DNA from: JAEWSN01 sp942493335
GTDB taxonomy: Bacteria; Bacillota; Clostridia; DSM-8532
Direction of reading: 5' to 3'
Assembly (NCBI GenBank): GCA_942493335.1
Contig: OW818693.1
Span: 2,418,001-2,482,000 of the forward strand
DNA length: 64,000 bases
In this document: positions 44,144 to 52,940 of the stretch, one piece after another
Position numbering within the stretch: the stretch's first letter is position 1
How the letters are laid out: each line of letters begins with the position of its first letter
Position numbers and translations under genes: made by a program
The notes under the pieces: generated by a model
What the model saw: only the letters and a program-made list of their open reading frames with translations
Database searches by the model: none
What the model was told of the DNA's origin: nothing

Positions 44144-44971
44144 TCAAAGCTCAAGAATCATCCCCGTCTTGATCTCCCCCAGATTATCCATCCGTTTCCG
44201 TAGATAATCGTATTTGTCCTCACCCGTGCAATGACAGGTCAGGTACTGATCGACCTCCGCCTTTTGAAGGGTATCCGCGAATAGGTCCAGAAATGCCTGA
44301 TCCTGCGGTTTTTCCACTTTCATTCCCATCAGGTGGAACCCGCCCACAACCGCGTTCAGTCTTTCCGCTCCCAGTTCCTTCGAGCGTTCCACAATATTAT
44401 TGATCCCTTTGTGCGCACATCCGCAGAACAGGAATTCCTTCCCGCCCTCATGTACCAGCAGACTGATTTCATGCGAGAACCCGTCCGGCTCCATCCGGCC
44501 TTCCGTTCCCACGCTCAACAGCTGCTTGTTCCCGCGGGGAACGAGCGCATCACCCATGACCTGGTTGAACAGCGTGAGTTCGCCATCCAGGGACAGGGAC
44601 CCATCCACAAAAACGAATCGCCCGTTGCCCTCCAACGCCTTCTTCAGACTGACATTCACGGGAATCAAGCCGAACAGCTTGAACAGATGCCGATCGAACG
44701 CACCCTTTCCAAGAAAGATCCGTGCGGTGGAATTCAATGCAAGAAAGGCTTCCAGCCCGCCGCCATGATCGGAATGGCCATGCGAGATGATGACCGTGTC
44801 CACTGTTTCAAGCCGGATACCAAGCTTGGCCGCATTCTTGATGAATGTGTCGTCTGCACCTGTATCAAAAAGGATCTTGTGGGTTTGGGTCTCGATGTAC
44901 AGGGAGAGTCCATGGCCGGCATGGTATTCCTTGTCGATGGTTCGATTCTCAAACAACGTCACGATCTTCAT
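44144..44971 (-). CDS. Metallo-beta-lactamase fold hydrolase (COG1237-like)
   Basis: This 275-residue soluble enzyme has the metal-binding motif SHGHSDHGGG (about residue 60), a later GCAHKGI, GGFHLMG, and a C-terminal TCHCTG segment. The pattern matches the group that includes dihydropterin-RFA-P synthase-like proteins, though the true substrate is unclear. AAGGAG precedes ATG 44971; the in-frame ATG 37 codons upstream does not have a ribosome site. It is monocistronic. A GATCGG microsatellite (45097-45124) and a small CGATGCAT hairpin lie upstream of the start. Confidence 0.82.
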   Translation of the reverse strand: MKIVTLFENRTIDKEYHAGHGLSLYIETQTHKILFDTGADDTFIKNAAKLGIRLETVDTVIISHGHSDHGGGLEAFLALNSTARIFLGKGAFDRHLFKLFGLIPVNVSLKKALEGNGRFVFVDGSLSLDGELTLFNQVMGDALVPRGNKQLLSVGTEGRMEPDGFSHEISLLVHEGGKEFLFCGCAHKGINNIVERSKELGAERLNAVVGGFHLMGMKVEKPQDQAFLDLFADTLQKAEVDQYLTCHCTGEDKYDYLRKRMDNLGEIKTGMILEL

Positions 44972-45096
44972 GGATGTACTCCTTTGGGATTGGATCCCTT
45001 CGTTATCCTGCTGCCAGCTACCAAGAACATACGGAACTGTGAACGAAGTGTATGGACCCATGGAATCCGAAGTCTGACGCATCCGGTCCTATATCG

Positions 45097-45124
45097 CGAT
45101 CGGATCGGGATCGGATCGGATCGA
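45097..45124. repeat. GATCGG microsatellite
   Basis: GATCG-type units repeat about five times with one extra G. The array lies about 130 bases upstream of the metallo-hydrolase start. A hairpin with CGATGCAT arms (45122-45142) adjoins it. Confidence 0.7.
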
Positions 45125-45195
45125 TGCATGAAAGATGCATCGGCTCTGGCACACATCCATCGGCAGGGCAATGTCCCAATACTCCACAAATAAGG

Positions 45196-46254
45196 TTACC
45201 GTGACCTCTTGTCTGCCTGTTTGCCTGCGTTATGTTCAATCGGCAACTTGATGGTGAAGGTCGTCCCCTCTCCCACTTCGCTGTGAACGATGATTTCCCC
45301 ATGGTGCTTGTTCACTATGATATCATGTGCAATGCTCAAACCAAGGCCTGTTCCAGTCCCGATAGGCTTTGTCGTATAGAATGGCTCAAAAATCTTCTCC
45401 AAGGCGTCCTTTGCAATACCAATCCCATCATCGGAAATTTCACAATACACAAATACCGGATCCGCAAATGTACGAATCCGAACGACCCCCATTTCCCCGG
45501 TGCTTTTGATGGCATGGGCCGCATTGACGAGAAGATTCAGTAGAACCTGATTGATTTCACCTGCATAGATCTGGATACCGGGAACGATTCCGAGATCCAT
45601 TTCTACCGTGGCACAATACTTGATTTCGTTATTGGAAATGACCAAGGTGTCCCTGATTCCATCATTTATGTCATAGATGGACATTTCGTCTTGTGTTCCT
45701 CGCCTTGAAAAACTCAACAGACTCTTGACAATTTTTTCGATACGCAACAGTCCGCCGGTTGTTTCACGTACAAGCTCGGAAAGGTCATCAAATATGTAGT
45801 CCATCTTGTTGCACTGGTTATAAGTCCTCACTTCCTGACACAAAGCGATCAATTCATTCAGTGTGAGGGTCTCACAGGAGTTAATGATTTTTTGGTTCAT
45901 TGAGCACATTTCGCTCATTCGAACTGCATATTTTCCCAACATGTCCATATTGCTGAGCACATATCCCAGTGGATTATTCACTTCATGCGCAACACCAGCC
46001 GACAATTGCCCGATCCCCGCCATTTTTTCCTGATGGATGAGCTGTGCCTGCAAATGCTGTGTTGTTGCAATGTTTTCCTGATATTCCCTTGAGCTGATCT
46101 CGATACTTCTCTCCAGCAGCATCTTCTCTTCATCGAAGTCCAAATAGGACTCGTTGATCAAATCAAGCAGCACAAGCCATTCAGGATTCTTTTCGTCATA
46201 CACCCATTTGCTTTTGTTGATTTGCCTTTGCAGTAAAGAGTGATACCGCTTCAT
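45196..46254 (-). CDS. Soluble histidine kinase paired with a FIST protein
   Basis: This 352-residue cytoplasmic kinase has no TM segment. An N-terminal helical linker leads to the H-box GVAHEVNNP (about residue 88), which is followed by a long helical insert and the ATPase boxes: N-box LLNLLVNAAHA, G1 DDGIGI, F-box FEPFYTTK and G2 GTGLGLSI. The sensor input is probably the FIST protein encoded just upstream. Its ATG lies three bases after the FIST stop, with GAGGAA as a ribosome site. No response regulator is adjacent. Confidence 0.9.
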   Translation of the reverse strand: MKRYHSLLQRQINKSKWVYDEKNPEWLVLLDLINESYLDFDEEKMLLERSIEISSREYQENIATTQHLQAQLIHQEKMAGIGQLSAGVAHEVNNPLGYVLSNMDMLGKYAVRMSEMCSMNQKIINSCETLTLNELIALCQEVRTYNQCNKMDYIFDDLSELVRETTGGLLRIEKIVKSLLSFSRRGTQDEMSIYDINDGIRDTLVISNNEIKYCATVEMDLGIVPGIQIYAGEINQVLLNLLVNAAHAIKSTGEMGVVRIRTFADPVFVYCEISDDGIGIAKDALEKIFEPFYTTKPIGTGTGLGLSIAHDIIVNKHHGEIIVHSEVGEGTTFTIKLPIEHNAGKQADKRSR

Positions 46255-46257
46255 TTT

Positions 46258-47391
46258 TTATTCCTCTGAGAAAAATGTGACGGTCATCGTCTGATTATGC
46301 AATTCGCATTCCGTATCCTTCTTATGGGGCGCAATCTCGCCATATGAATAAAACCCTGTAATGATGGTATTATTGCCGACAACCTCTCTCACTGCTTCAA
46401 TTTCCTCATCCGTTCTTTGCTTAAGGACCAGCTTTCTACCCACGCAACTGATCAGGATTGCCAGCTCGATTTTCTCTGCATCCAGCATGTCCCGCCCGAA
46501 TTCAGCGGCCGTCGCTGAGCCGATAACCAGATTGTTATTGTTGGATTTCATCAACTTGCAAAAGGAATTGACCGGGATATCTCCTGCGAATATCAGACTT
46601 TTCTCGTCTTCATCAACGGACAGAATGGTTCTGACAATGCCCTTTTCAGAGCCATTGAGCCTTACATTCAGGGGGAAAAGCAGCGCACTTGACGGCAGCT
46701 CTTTGGCTTTCTCCCCCAAGTACTCCTTGTACAAGTCAAGCGCTGGTTTTCCATCCATTTCATACAGGACGTTATCCTTGGATTTTGTCACAACCCTTTC
46801 GATGCCGAACGTATCCCATCCTCCAACGGAGGCGCAACCTGTCCTTAGCTTGCCATAGAAGGCCGCAACAACAATCTGGTCAGGTTTTGCCACCTCATTG
46901 CACATGACATAGGTTGTTCCGAAATCAGTACCGTCCCCTGCGAGTCCGCCTGTGATGGGCACATTGCCCTTGATCCTTTCACGCATTCCTTCCACAAGCC
47001 GGCTTCCATTCAGATGAAGGCCTTCACACAAGACAAAGACATGCTTCAGCCCGTCCTGTTCAAGCTCGGAGATGATCCTCCTGCCCGTTTCATAGGACTC
47101 GCTGCTTTCGCTGTTGTGGAGTGGATAACTGCTGAACTTGATTTGTGTTTTGTCCAGCATGACGGCCGTAATGCTCAAACTGTGTTCGTTCGCCGCATTT
47201 TCGTGAATCTCACCGGCAGTGGAGCATCCCATGATATAGGCATGGGGGTACAAATCACGTATATGCTCAAATATCCGATGGTCACAGAGCAGCCGACCTT
47301 CGCCAAACACCAGAACCCATTGTGCATTATCACCGAGGGTTGCTTCGCCGAAAAACTGATTCGAGTGATACATCAACTGATCAATTTTCAT
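46258..47391 (-). CDS. FIST domain sensory protein
   Basis: This 377-residue protein carries FIST_N (about 25-210) and FIST_C (about 220-355) domains, thought to bind small ligands, possibly amino acids, as a soluble sensor. Recognisable segments are YIMGCSTAGEI in FIST_N and NTIITGFYSYGEIAP near the end of FIST_C. GGAGG precedes the ATG. It is the first gene of a two-gene operon and most likely presents its ligand state to the histidine kinase downstream, as in other FIST-kinase pairs. Confidence 0.88.
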   Translation of the reverse strand: MKIDQLMYHSNQFFGEATLGDNAQWVLVFGEGRLLCDHRIFEHIRDLYPHAYIMGCSTAGEIHENAANEHSLSITAVMLDKTQIKFSSYPLHNSESSESYETGRRIISELEQDGLKHVFVLCEGLHLNGSRLVEGMRERIKGNVPITGGLAGDGTDFGTTYVMCNEVAKPDQIVVAAFYGKLRTGCASVGGWDTFGIERVVTKSKDNVLYEMDGKPALDLYKEYLGEKAKELPSSALLFPLNVRLNGSEKGIVRTILSVDEDEKSLIFAGDIPVNSFCKLMKSNNNNLVIGSATAAEFGRDMLDAEKIELAILISCVGRKLVLKQRTDEEIEAVREVVGNNTIITGFYSYGEIAPHKKDTECELHNQTMTVTFFSEE

Positions 47392-47739
47392 GATACAAAT
47401 CCTCCGGAATGGATTGGTTGCGTAATGACTGAAATGCGAAACGAATCACAACTTGCTTGTGCATGCAGCATCCTGTCGAGACTTTTGGTTCTTCATCAGC
47501 ACCGCGAATGGAAGACCATTTTTAGCATTCAACTTATTAGCTACCCACAATATGGGAGGGAAAACCAGCAAAGCCGATCCGGGCATTTGTCGGAAGCCGG
47601 TGACGCCATATGCCTGATGAAGTGACAGATAGGCCAGGATATCCTTTTTACCGGTCATTTGCAATGCATGTCAAGGAATCCGGGAACCGCATGCTTTCCA
47701 GCGGCGTTGACTATCATTGGTGCGGCCCGCGTGTTTTGG
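47392..47739. other. Divergent intergenic region
   Basis: This separates the FIST gene from the PhnP-like gene. A minus-strand frame of 72 codons (47446-47664) has no ribosome site and no recognisable family, so it is not called. The FIST promoter could not be placed with confidence. Confidence 0.35.
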
Positions 47740-47745
47740 TACAAT
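47717..47745 (+). promoter_or_regulatory. Promoter of the PhnP-like gene
   Basis: An extended -10 TGGTACAAT (TACAAT at 47740-47745) lies 17 bases downstream of TTGGTG (47717-47722). Confidence 0.55.
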
Positions 47746-47803
47746 AGGAAAAGGGCGTGGCTTCCCGCAGCCAGCCGCCTTCGAAAGGGGATAGACGACG
47801 CTT

Positions 47804-48667
47804 ATGAAGATTCAGTTTCTCGGAACCGCCGCCGCTCCCTCCGTCCCTGCCCCGATGTGCGGATGCGATGCCTGCCGGATGGCACAGCATATTGGCGGCC
47901 GGAATCTGAGGCGACGCGCCTCGCTTTTGTTGAACGACGATCTGCTCATCGACATCGGACCCGACCTCATGAGTTCTTCCGCTGCTTTCTCCATCCCGCT
48001 TGCCGGGGTTCGAACCTGTCTGCAGACGCATTTTCACGAGGATCATTTTGATCCGGAGATGCTGATTGCCCGACATCAGGAGTATGGAACCATCCCGACC
48101 GGGACATTGCATCTCGTGGGAACGGAAGAAACGTTCCGCATGATGGACACCATCATTGCCAGACGCTGCGGATATGGAAGCCTGTTCGATCCAGATGTTC
48201 AAAAGGCGCTTGACATCCGGCTGCACACCCTTGCGTTCTATCAATCCTATGAACTCGGCGGATACCACATCACCGGATATCCGGCCAATCACGGCGCACC
48301 GAGCCACGGATGCACCTTGTATGGCATCGAGGATGGCCAACGGCGCCTGTTCTACGCCACCGATACCTCCATCCTCTCCGAAGTGGTCTGGGAGCATTTC
48401 CGCACGACCGGCACCGTCTTCGATCTGATCGTGCTGGATCACACCTACGGTGCCGGCTTCCGGTCCCATGACGGCGATCACCTTGCGCAGGCGGATTTCA
48501 TCCGTCATGTGCGGCGTTTTCGGGATGAAGGCTTCCTGCGGGAAAGCGGAGAAATTTTCGCCACACACCTCTCCCATGAGGGCATGATGGAGCATGAGGC
48601 CTACGATGTGGTTGCCGTACGGAACGGGTATCGGATTGCCTATGACGGGCTGAGCAAGACGATGTGA
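47804..48667 (+). CDS. PhnP-like metallo-beta-lactamase fold hydrolase
   Basis: This 287-residue enzyme is a metallo-beta-lactamase fold hydrolase of the PhnP/cyclic-phosphodiesterase type. The start MKIQFLGTAAAPSVPAPMCGCDACR has the Cys-rich metal site typical of PhnP-like proteins, and THFHEDHFDPE is the main metal motif; later His residues (ANHGAP, LDHTYG, ATHLSHEG) complete the site. Relatives cleave cyclic phosphates or 2'-3'-cyclic nucleotides. The neighbouring 2H phosphoesterase acts on similar chemistry. A GGGGAT site and an extended -10 promoter lie upstream. No phn genes are present. Confidence 0.85.
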   Translation: MKIQFLGTAAAPSVPAPMCGCDACRMAQHIGGRNLRRRASLLLNDDLLIDIGPDLMSSSAAFSIPLAGVRTCLQTHFHEDHFDPEMLIARHQEYGTIPTGTLHLVGTEETFRMMDTIIARRCGYGSLFDPDVQKALDIRLHTLAFYQSYELGGYHITGYPANHGAPSHGCTLYGIEDGQRRLFYATDTSILSEVVWEHFRTTGTVFDLIVLDHTYGAGFRSHDGDHLAQADFIRHVRRFRDEGFLRESGEIFATHLSHEGMMEHEAYDVVAVRNGYRIAYDGLSKTM

Positions 48668-48772
48668 AGCAAGGCGAAAGGAACGACGCACGGCACTAGC
48701 CATGCAAAAAAATACGAGGTTCTTCTGCCAGATAATTCACCTCAATATGCCACCCGCACCAAGGAGGAAAAA

Positions 48773-49288
48773 ATGGCTGACAAGCAACTGTATCTGCTCG
48801 CAACCTTTGATGAGGAAACCTCCCGCAAAATGGCCGATCTGGATAATCTGCTGAAACAGGCCGGCTTTTCCGGCACGCAAACACAAGGCATTCCCCATCA
48901 TTTTACGATGGCCAGCTTTGACCCGGCCCGCGAGGATGAAATCAACCACATGCTGCGGCAAGTCTGTGGGGCAACGCCTTGCTTTTCACTCCCGTTCCAC
49001 CATATCGGCCTGTTCGGACTGAAGGTCCTGTTCCTCGCACCGGATGTCAACGAGGAGCTGCTGTCTCTTCATCAAAAGCTGAGCCTGGGGCAGCCGGACG
49101 GGAAAAACGGCTGGAGTGCGCACGTGACCCTGCTGATCGACGCGCCGGAAGAGATTCTGAAAGCCCTCCCCATCGTGGCTGAACACTTCAATGGGTTCAT
49201 GGCAAGGGTGAAAAGTGTTTCCCTGTATGAGTTTTTCCCGGCCCGCTTTATTGCGGAATACCCGCTTCAAGCGAATCGCGAAGAATAA
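48773..49288 (+). CDS. 2'-5' RNA ligase family protein (2H phosphoesterase)
   Basis: This 171-residue protein has the two HxT motifs of the 2H superfamily: HFT (HHFTMASF) near residue 43 and HVT (SAHVTLLI) near residue 122. These proteins act on 2'-5' or cyclic phosphodiesters of RNA or small nucleotides. AAGGAGG precedes the ATG. A very long hairpin follows it, then an AT-rich island, and then a second, damaged copy of this gene at 50773-51212. This copy is the intact one. Confidence 0.88.
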   Translation: MADKQLYLLATFDEETSRKMADLDNLLKQAGFSGTQTQGIPHHFTMASFDPAREDEINHMLRQVCGATPCFSLPFHHIGLFGLKVLFLAPDVNEELLSLHQKLSLGQPDGKNGWSAHVTLLIDAPEEILKALPIVAEHFNGFMARVKSVSLYEFFPARFIAEYPLQANREE

Positions 49289-49304
49289 GCGGATTAAAGG
49301 AATT

Positions 49305-49360
49305 ACGATAACAGTCAAAAGGGCTTTGGATAATTCCAAAGCCCTTTTGGCTGTTATCGT
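49305..49360. terminator. 26-bp stem hairpin after the 2H gene
   Basis: Arms of 26 bases (ACGATAACAG...TTTGGA and its complement, with one T-G pair) surround a TAAT loop. A TATTTTTTC stretch follows on the plus strand, so it may terminate the 2H gene and also the lipoprotein remnant. Confidence 0.85.
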
Positions 49361-49364
49361 GCGA

Positions 49365-49972
49365 CTATTTTTTCATTTTCGATATTATCTCAGTTCGTAT
49401 TTTTTCTGTTGTTTTATCTCTAAAGAGAGAGTTGCTGGGATTTGATAAAATGGTATCTCCCTCGTACAAAATGTCACCTTGTTCAGGATTTAGAGTCGAA
49501 TATATTCCATTGATGTTTTTAATGAAAAAGAAGTGAGATTCACCTTTATTGAAATATTTAACCCCTTCAATAATATATATTTCAGTTTCGGTTTCACCAC
49601 CGATTTGATTTATACTTATTTTACTGCCTTCTTTGATATCCCCTTTTATCACTTTCAAAACCTTGACTTCAGAGATTGTTTCTACAAGATTGCTTTCTGG
49701 TGATGTCAATGCTTTATCCTTATCAGCTTTTGAGAGAGTCTCTGGAAAGTCGTATTTTTTTTGCTTAGAACGCCTGTTTTTGTATTTGTTACAACTCCTT
49801 CAATGATAATATCTGCTGCCGAGGTAAGTTCCTCAGGCGAGTCATATGTTACCCAGTCAAAAAAGCCCACTGTAGTATTCTTTTCAGCTGTAACCTTTTC
49901 GCCACTACAACCAAAAAGAAAAGATGTTGATACTACAAGTAAAACTAAAATGTAAACGATACTCTTTTTCAC
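49365..49972 (-). pseudogene. Frameshifted lipoprotein gene
   Basis: The N-terminal part (49972-49706) starts MKKSIVYILVLLVVSTSFLFGCSG, a lipoprotein signal with lipobox LFGC. It runs out of frame in a run of eight A on the coding strand (T8 at about 49755-49762) and stops at 49706. The C-terminal part (from about 49755 to 49365) continues in the next frame as YDFPETLSKADKDKALTSPESN and ends at MKK. With nine A the two join into one protein of about 200 residues. The family is unknown; the C-terminal part is beta-rich and has an oligonucleotide-binding-like look. The DNA is AT-rich. Confidence 0.7.
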
Positions 49973-49987
49973 CTTATTACCTCTCTC

Positions 49988-50500
49988 TTATCTTTGCCAA
50001 TCTGCATAAACGCCATAACAATCTGCAACAAATGGTGTAATGACAGTCTCTCTGTTTCTACTGTTATTCATTATAGAATACGTTGAACTCCCGTCATCAT
50101 CTATTCCTAATGCATGCCCTAACTCTTGACACGCAACACTTTGCATCAAATTCGTAGAAGTAGTTGGGACTGCATAACCAGCCTGATTATTTAGTTCAAT
50201 GATAAATTTACTAGTCTTGTGATATGTAGAGCTGTTAACTGTCTGAATCCCATAAAAACCGTAGGTGTTATAGTTTAAACATGTTATATAGAATTTGTTT
50301 TGAGATGTGGTTGTACTTGTAAATGATGTATTTATTGGGGCTGAAGGAGAATTCCAGGCTCCAATTGCGTATGATGCTGCTGGAACATATGGAGCAGTAA
50401 GATAGGTCCATGCATCCACATCAACACTATTTATATAATAGCTGTAGGTCATGATATCTGTTTGTGATGTACTTGCATACGTCTGAATACCTAATCCCAA
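49988..50500 (-). CDS. Matrixin-like zinc metalloprotease, probably missing its signal peptide
   Basis: This 170-residue frame has the zinc motif QELGHALGIDDDG and then YSIMNNSRNRE, the Met-turn, as in matrixin/snapalysin-type proteases. The first ligand His of HExxH is Gln here, as in some QExGH-type relatives, so catalysis is not certain. It starts with a TTG and no ribosome site. Just upstream, an ATG at 50531 opens a hydrophobic MAILFIFLSVFG that would be a signal peptide if one G of a GGG run were deleted. The gene is thus likely frameshifted at its start. It is in the AT-rich island. Confidence 0.6.
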   Translation of the reverse strand: MGLGIQTYASTSQTDIMTYSYYINSVDVDAWTYLTAPYVPAASYAIGAWNSPSAPINTSFTSTTTSQNKFYITCLNYNTYGFYGIQTVNSSTYHKTSKFIIELNNQAGYAVPTTSTNLMQSVACQELGHALGIDDDGSSTYSIMNNSRNRETVITPFVADCYGVYADWQR

Positions 50501-50772
50501 ATACGGAAAGGAAAATAAACAGAATTGCCATGATTCTGTAACAACATATTTACCAAGGTGTTTTTAACAGCTTCATACTTCCTCCCAAAAGCAAAAAAGT
50601 TTGATTGCTTTAATAATATACAACTAATTCATCCTTATCCATGCCACATTTAGTAATTACTAGCATTTAACTAATATTATTAACATAACATTCGGGCCCT
50701 TCCTAGATACTCGGCATGCACATATTCCTTTACGCCTATCCGCTATTCCCCCAGAGGGTGCATAAGTATGCT

Positions 50773-51212
50773 CTGCTGAAAACCGCCGGGTTTGCCGGCA
50801 CGCAAACGCAAGGCATTCCCCATCACCTCATGATGGCCAGCTTTGACCCGGCCCGCGAGGAGGAAATTAACCATATGTTACAGCAAGTCTGTGGGACTAC
50901 GCCTTGCTTTTCACTCCCGTTCCACCATATCGGCCTGTTCGGACTGAAGGTCCTGTTCCTCGCGCCGGATGTCAACGCGGAGCTACTGTCACTTCATCAA
51001 AAGCTGAGCCTGGGACAGCCGGACGGCGAAAACGGCTGGAGTGCGCATGCGACCCTGTTGATCGACGAGCCGGAGGCCATTCTGAAAGCCCTCCCCATCG
51101 TGGCCGACCACTTTAAGGGGTTCACAGCCGAAGTGAAAGTGTCTCCCTCTATGAGTTTCTTCCGGCCCGCTTTATCGCGGAATACCCGCTTCAAGCGATT
51201 CCCGAAGCATAG
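50773..51212 (+). pseudogene. Decayed second copy of the 2'-5' RNA ligase gene
   Basis: This 440-base block matches the 3' part of the gene at 48773-49288 (block 48848-49288, 441 bases) at roughly 85-90% by eye. The first 25 codons are missing and are replaced by unrelated sequence. One A is missing in the segment GTGAAAGTGT, so the end reads out of frame; restoring it yields the end SVSLYEFLPARFIAEYPLQAIPEA. Both HxT motifs are altered to HLM and HAT. It is thus dead or at least inactive. An open frame 50716-51303 includes it. Confidence 0.8.
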
Positions 51213-51226
51213 ACGGCACATCGCGC

Positions 51227-51907
51227 CTACTTCACATCCCCGCCATGGAACAGGCATTCGTAGACTTTCACCCCATTACAGAAGATCTCCTCGTACCCGC
51301 TGAACCATCCGAATTCCCCGTTGATCACGCAATGGTAGGCATATTCGCCATTCTGGTGGACCAAGGGCCCGCGGTACGGATATTCCTTCGGCACAAGGAA
51401 CAGGCATTCCTTCAGGAAATCACCGGAAAACCCGTCTGCGACCAATCGTCCGACATAGTTCATGGCCCAGATGGGGTCCTCGTTCCGCCAGACGGCTTCC
51501 TCCCCAGCAAATTTCTCACCGCCGAGGTATGTGTCGTAGTAGCTGAATCCGTCCTCCGCATACTGCAAATCATGCGAATGGGTTCTGGACGCGGCAACCC
51601 CGGCTCCTCCGCCCGCATAGGTGGCCTTTTTGGCCCGAATCAGAAAAGCGATGACCGCATCGGATGTATGGCCGTCCTGATGGCTTCCTTCAATGGAACA
51701 GTTTTCATCGCTGTTGTCCTTGACCAACCTGTCCATACTCATCTTGAAGAAGTCGCTCAACGTGATCAGCTTTTCCAGATCCGGCAGGGACTGTCCCGCC
51801 TCCCATTTGGCGACAGCTTGCCGGGAGATGCCGAGGCTCGCAGCCAGCTGCTCCTGGGAGATTCCCTTTTCTTTTCTCAATGTCTGCAGTTTTTCCTGAA
51901 ACTTCAT
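51227..51907 (-). CDS. XRE-family helix-turn-helix protein with a DUF5680 domain
   Basis: This 226-residue protein begins with a Cro/CI-type helix-turn-helix (residues 1-65; QEQLAASLGISRQAVAKWE), then a C-terminal domain of the DUF5680 type (about 85-226; ATYAGGGAGVAASRTHSHDLQY, then YPYRGPLVHQNGEYAYHCV and EEIFCNGVKVYECLFHGG). It is probably a regulator sensing an unknown ligand. GAGGTGAG precedes ATG 51907; an open frame extends 100 codons further but without a ribosome site. It lies right after the pseudogene and reads on the other strand. Confidence 0.85.
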   Translation of the reverse strand: MKFQEKLQTLRKEKGISQEQLAASLGISRQAVAKWEAGQSLPDLEKLITLSDFFKMSMDRLVKDNSDENCSIEGSHQDGHTSDAVIAFLIRAKKATYAGGGAGVAASRTHSHDLQYAEDGFSYYDTYLGGEKFAGEEAVWRNEDPIWAMNYVGRLVADGFSGDFLKECLFLVPKEYPYRGPLVHQNGEYAYHCVINGEFGWFSGYEEIFCNGVKVYECLFHGGDVK

Positions 51908-52177
51908 ATCACTCACCTCACCCTGATGATACAAGAGCCGCACAGGCATTTCCACCAATCGATCCTGACAAATCCGACAACCGGCGGTTGCGGTTGGGTC
52001 TGCCTTGAAGACTTGTTCCTGCACGGGCGATGTTTCCGGATCCAAAGCACCACCACAATGGCTGTTGGAAACATCTATCCGCAGGATACTGCAGACTGCC
52101 TCAAACTGCCGTAGGTTGCCGCAAGATACCACAGGATAGCGCAGAACATCGCTCAACAGGAACCACCCCGGAACGAA

Positions 52178-52229
52178 AAAAAGGAGCTGTCTCTCCACCA
52201 TTTTCATGATTTTGCGACAGCTCCTTTTT
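52178..52229 (-). terminator. Terminator of the perR-rbr operon
   Basis: A perfect 14-bp stem (AAAAAGGAGCTGTC/GACAGCTCCTTTTT) with a T-run lies about 100 bases past the rubrerythrin stop. It has T-runs on both sides and may act both ways. Confidence 0.8.
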
Positions 52230-52332
52230 GTGTTATTTGTCCGTATTCACGTAAAAGGTTCGAACAATCAACCGACCATCCCACCCTCAACGCCAAGGGT
52301 GACGAAGCCCGCCAGGAATCCCCTGTCTGGTC

Positions 52333-52926
52333 TTAATACGCCTCGGCGAACACCTGGAAGTACGCTTGCGGATGCAGGCAGGCTGGGCATTTCTCCGGCG
52401 CGGCTTCCGCCTCGACAATGTAGCCGCAGTTTTCGCACTTCCACAGCACGGCCTTGTCCTTCTTGAAGACCTTCCCATTCGTCACATTGGCCGCCAGTTT
52501 GTTGTAGCGGGCTTCATGACGGGCTTCCACCAGGGCGATCATCTTGAAGGCACCGGAGACTTCCGGGAATCCCTCTTCCGCCGCCACTTTCGCAAATGTC
52601 GGATACAGTTCGGTCCATTCCTCATTCTCGCCAGCCGCCGCCGCTTTCAGGTTGTCCAAGGTTGTCCCCTGCGCAACCGGATACGTGGCATTGATCTCGA
52701 CGCCTAACGGCATCTGGCCCTGAAAACCTTCCAGAAGCAGCTTGTAGAAGCGCTTGGCATGTTCCTTCTCATTGTCGGCGGTTTCAAGGAACAGGTCGCG
52801 GATCTGCTTGAAGCCTTCCTTGTCGGCTACGGACGAATAGAACGTATAGCGGTTTCTGGCCTGTGATTCCCCTGCAAATGCCTTCAACAGGTTCTCGGCG
52901 GTTTTGGTTCCCTTCAAATCATTCAT
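52333..52926 (-). CDS. rbr: Rubrerythrin
   Basis: Rubrerythrin reduces H2O2 in anaerobes using a di-iron four-helix domain and a rubredoxin-type iron site. The 197-residue protein has the di-iron ligands (FAGESQARNRY, DNEKEHAKRFYK, VEARHEARY) and the C-terminal rubredoxin-like domain with CENCGY and CPAC. Length is normal. The chosen ATG follows GGGGAGG. It is 14 bases downstream of the PerR-like repressor, in one operon with it, so it is likely induced by peroxide. Confidence 0.96.
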   Translation of the reverse strand: MNDLKGTKTAENLLKAFAGESQARNRYTFYSSVADKEGFKQIRDLFLETADNEKEHAKRFYKLLLEGFQGQMPLGVEINATYPVAQGTTLDNLKAAAAGENEEWTELYPTFAKVAAEEGFPEVSGAFKMIALVEARHEARYNKLAANVTNGKVFKKDKAVLWKCENCGYIVEAEAAPEKCPACLHPQAYFQVFAEAY

Positions 52927-52940
52927 GTCGGCCTCCCCAT

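Noticed and set aside
47446..47664. 72-codon minus-strand frame upstream of the FIST gene
   Set aside because: No ribosome site, no recognisable family and no TM or signal pattern.
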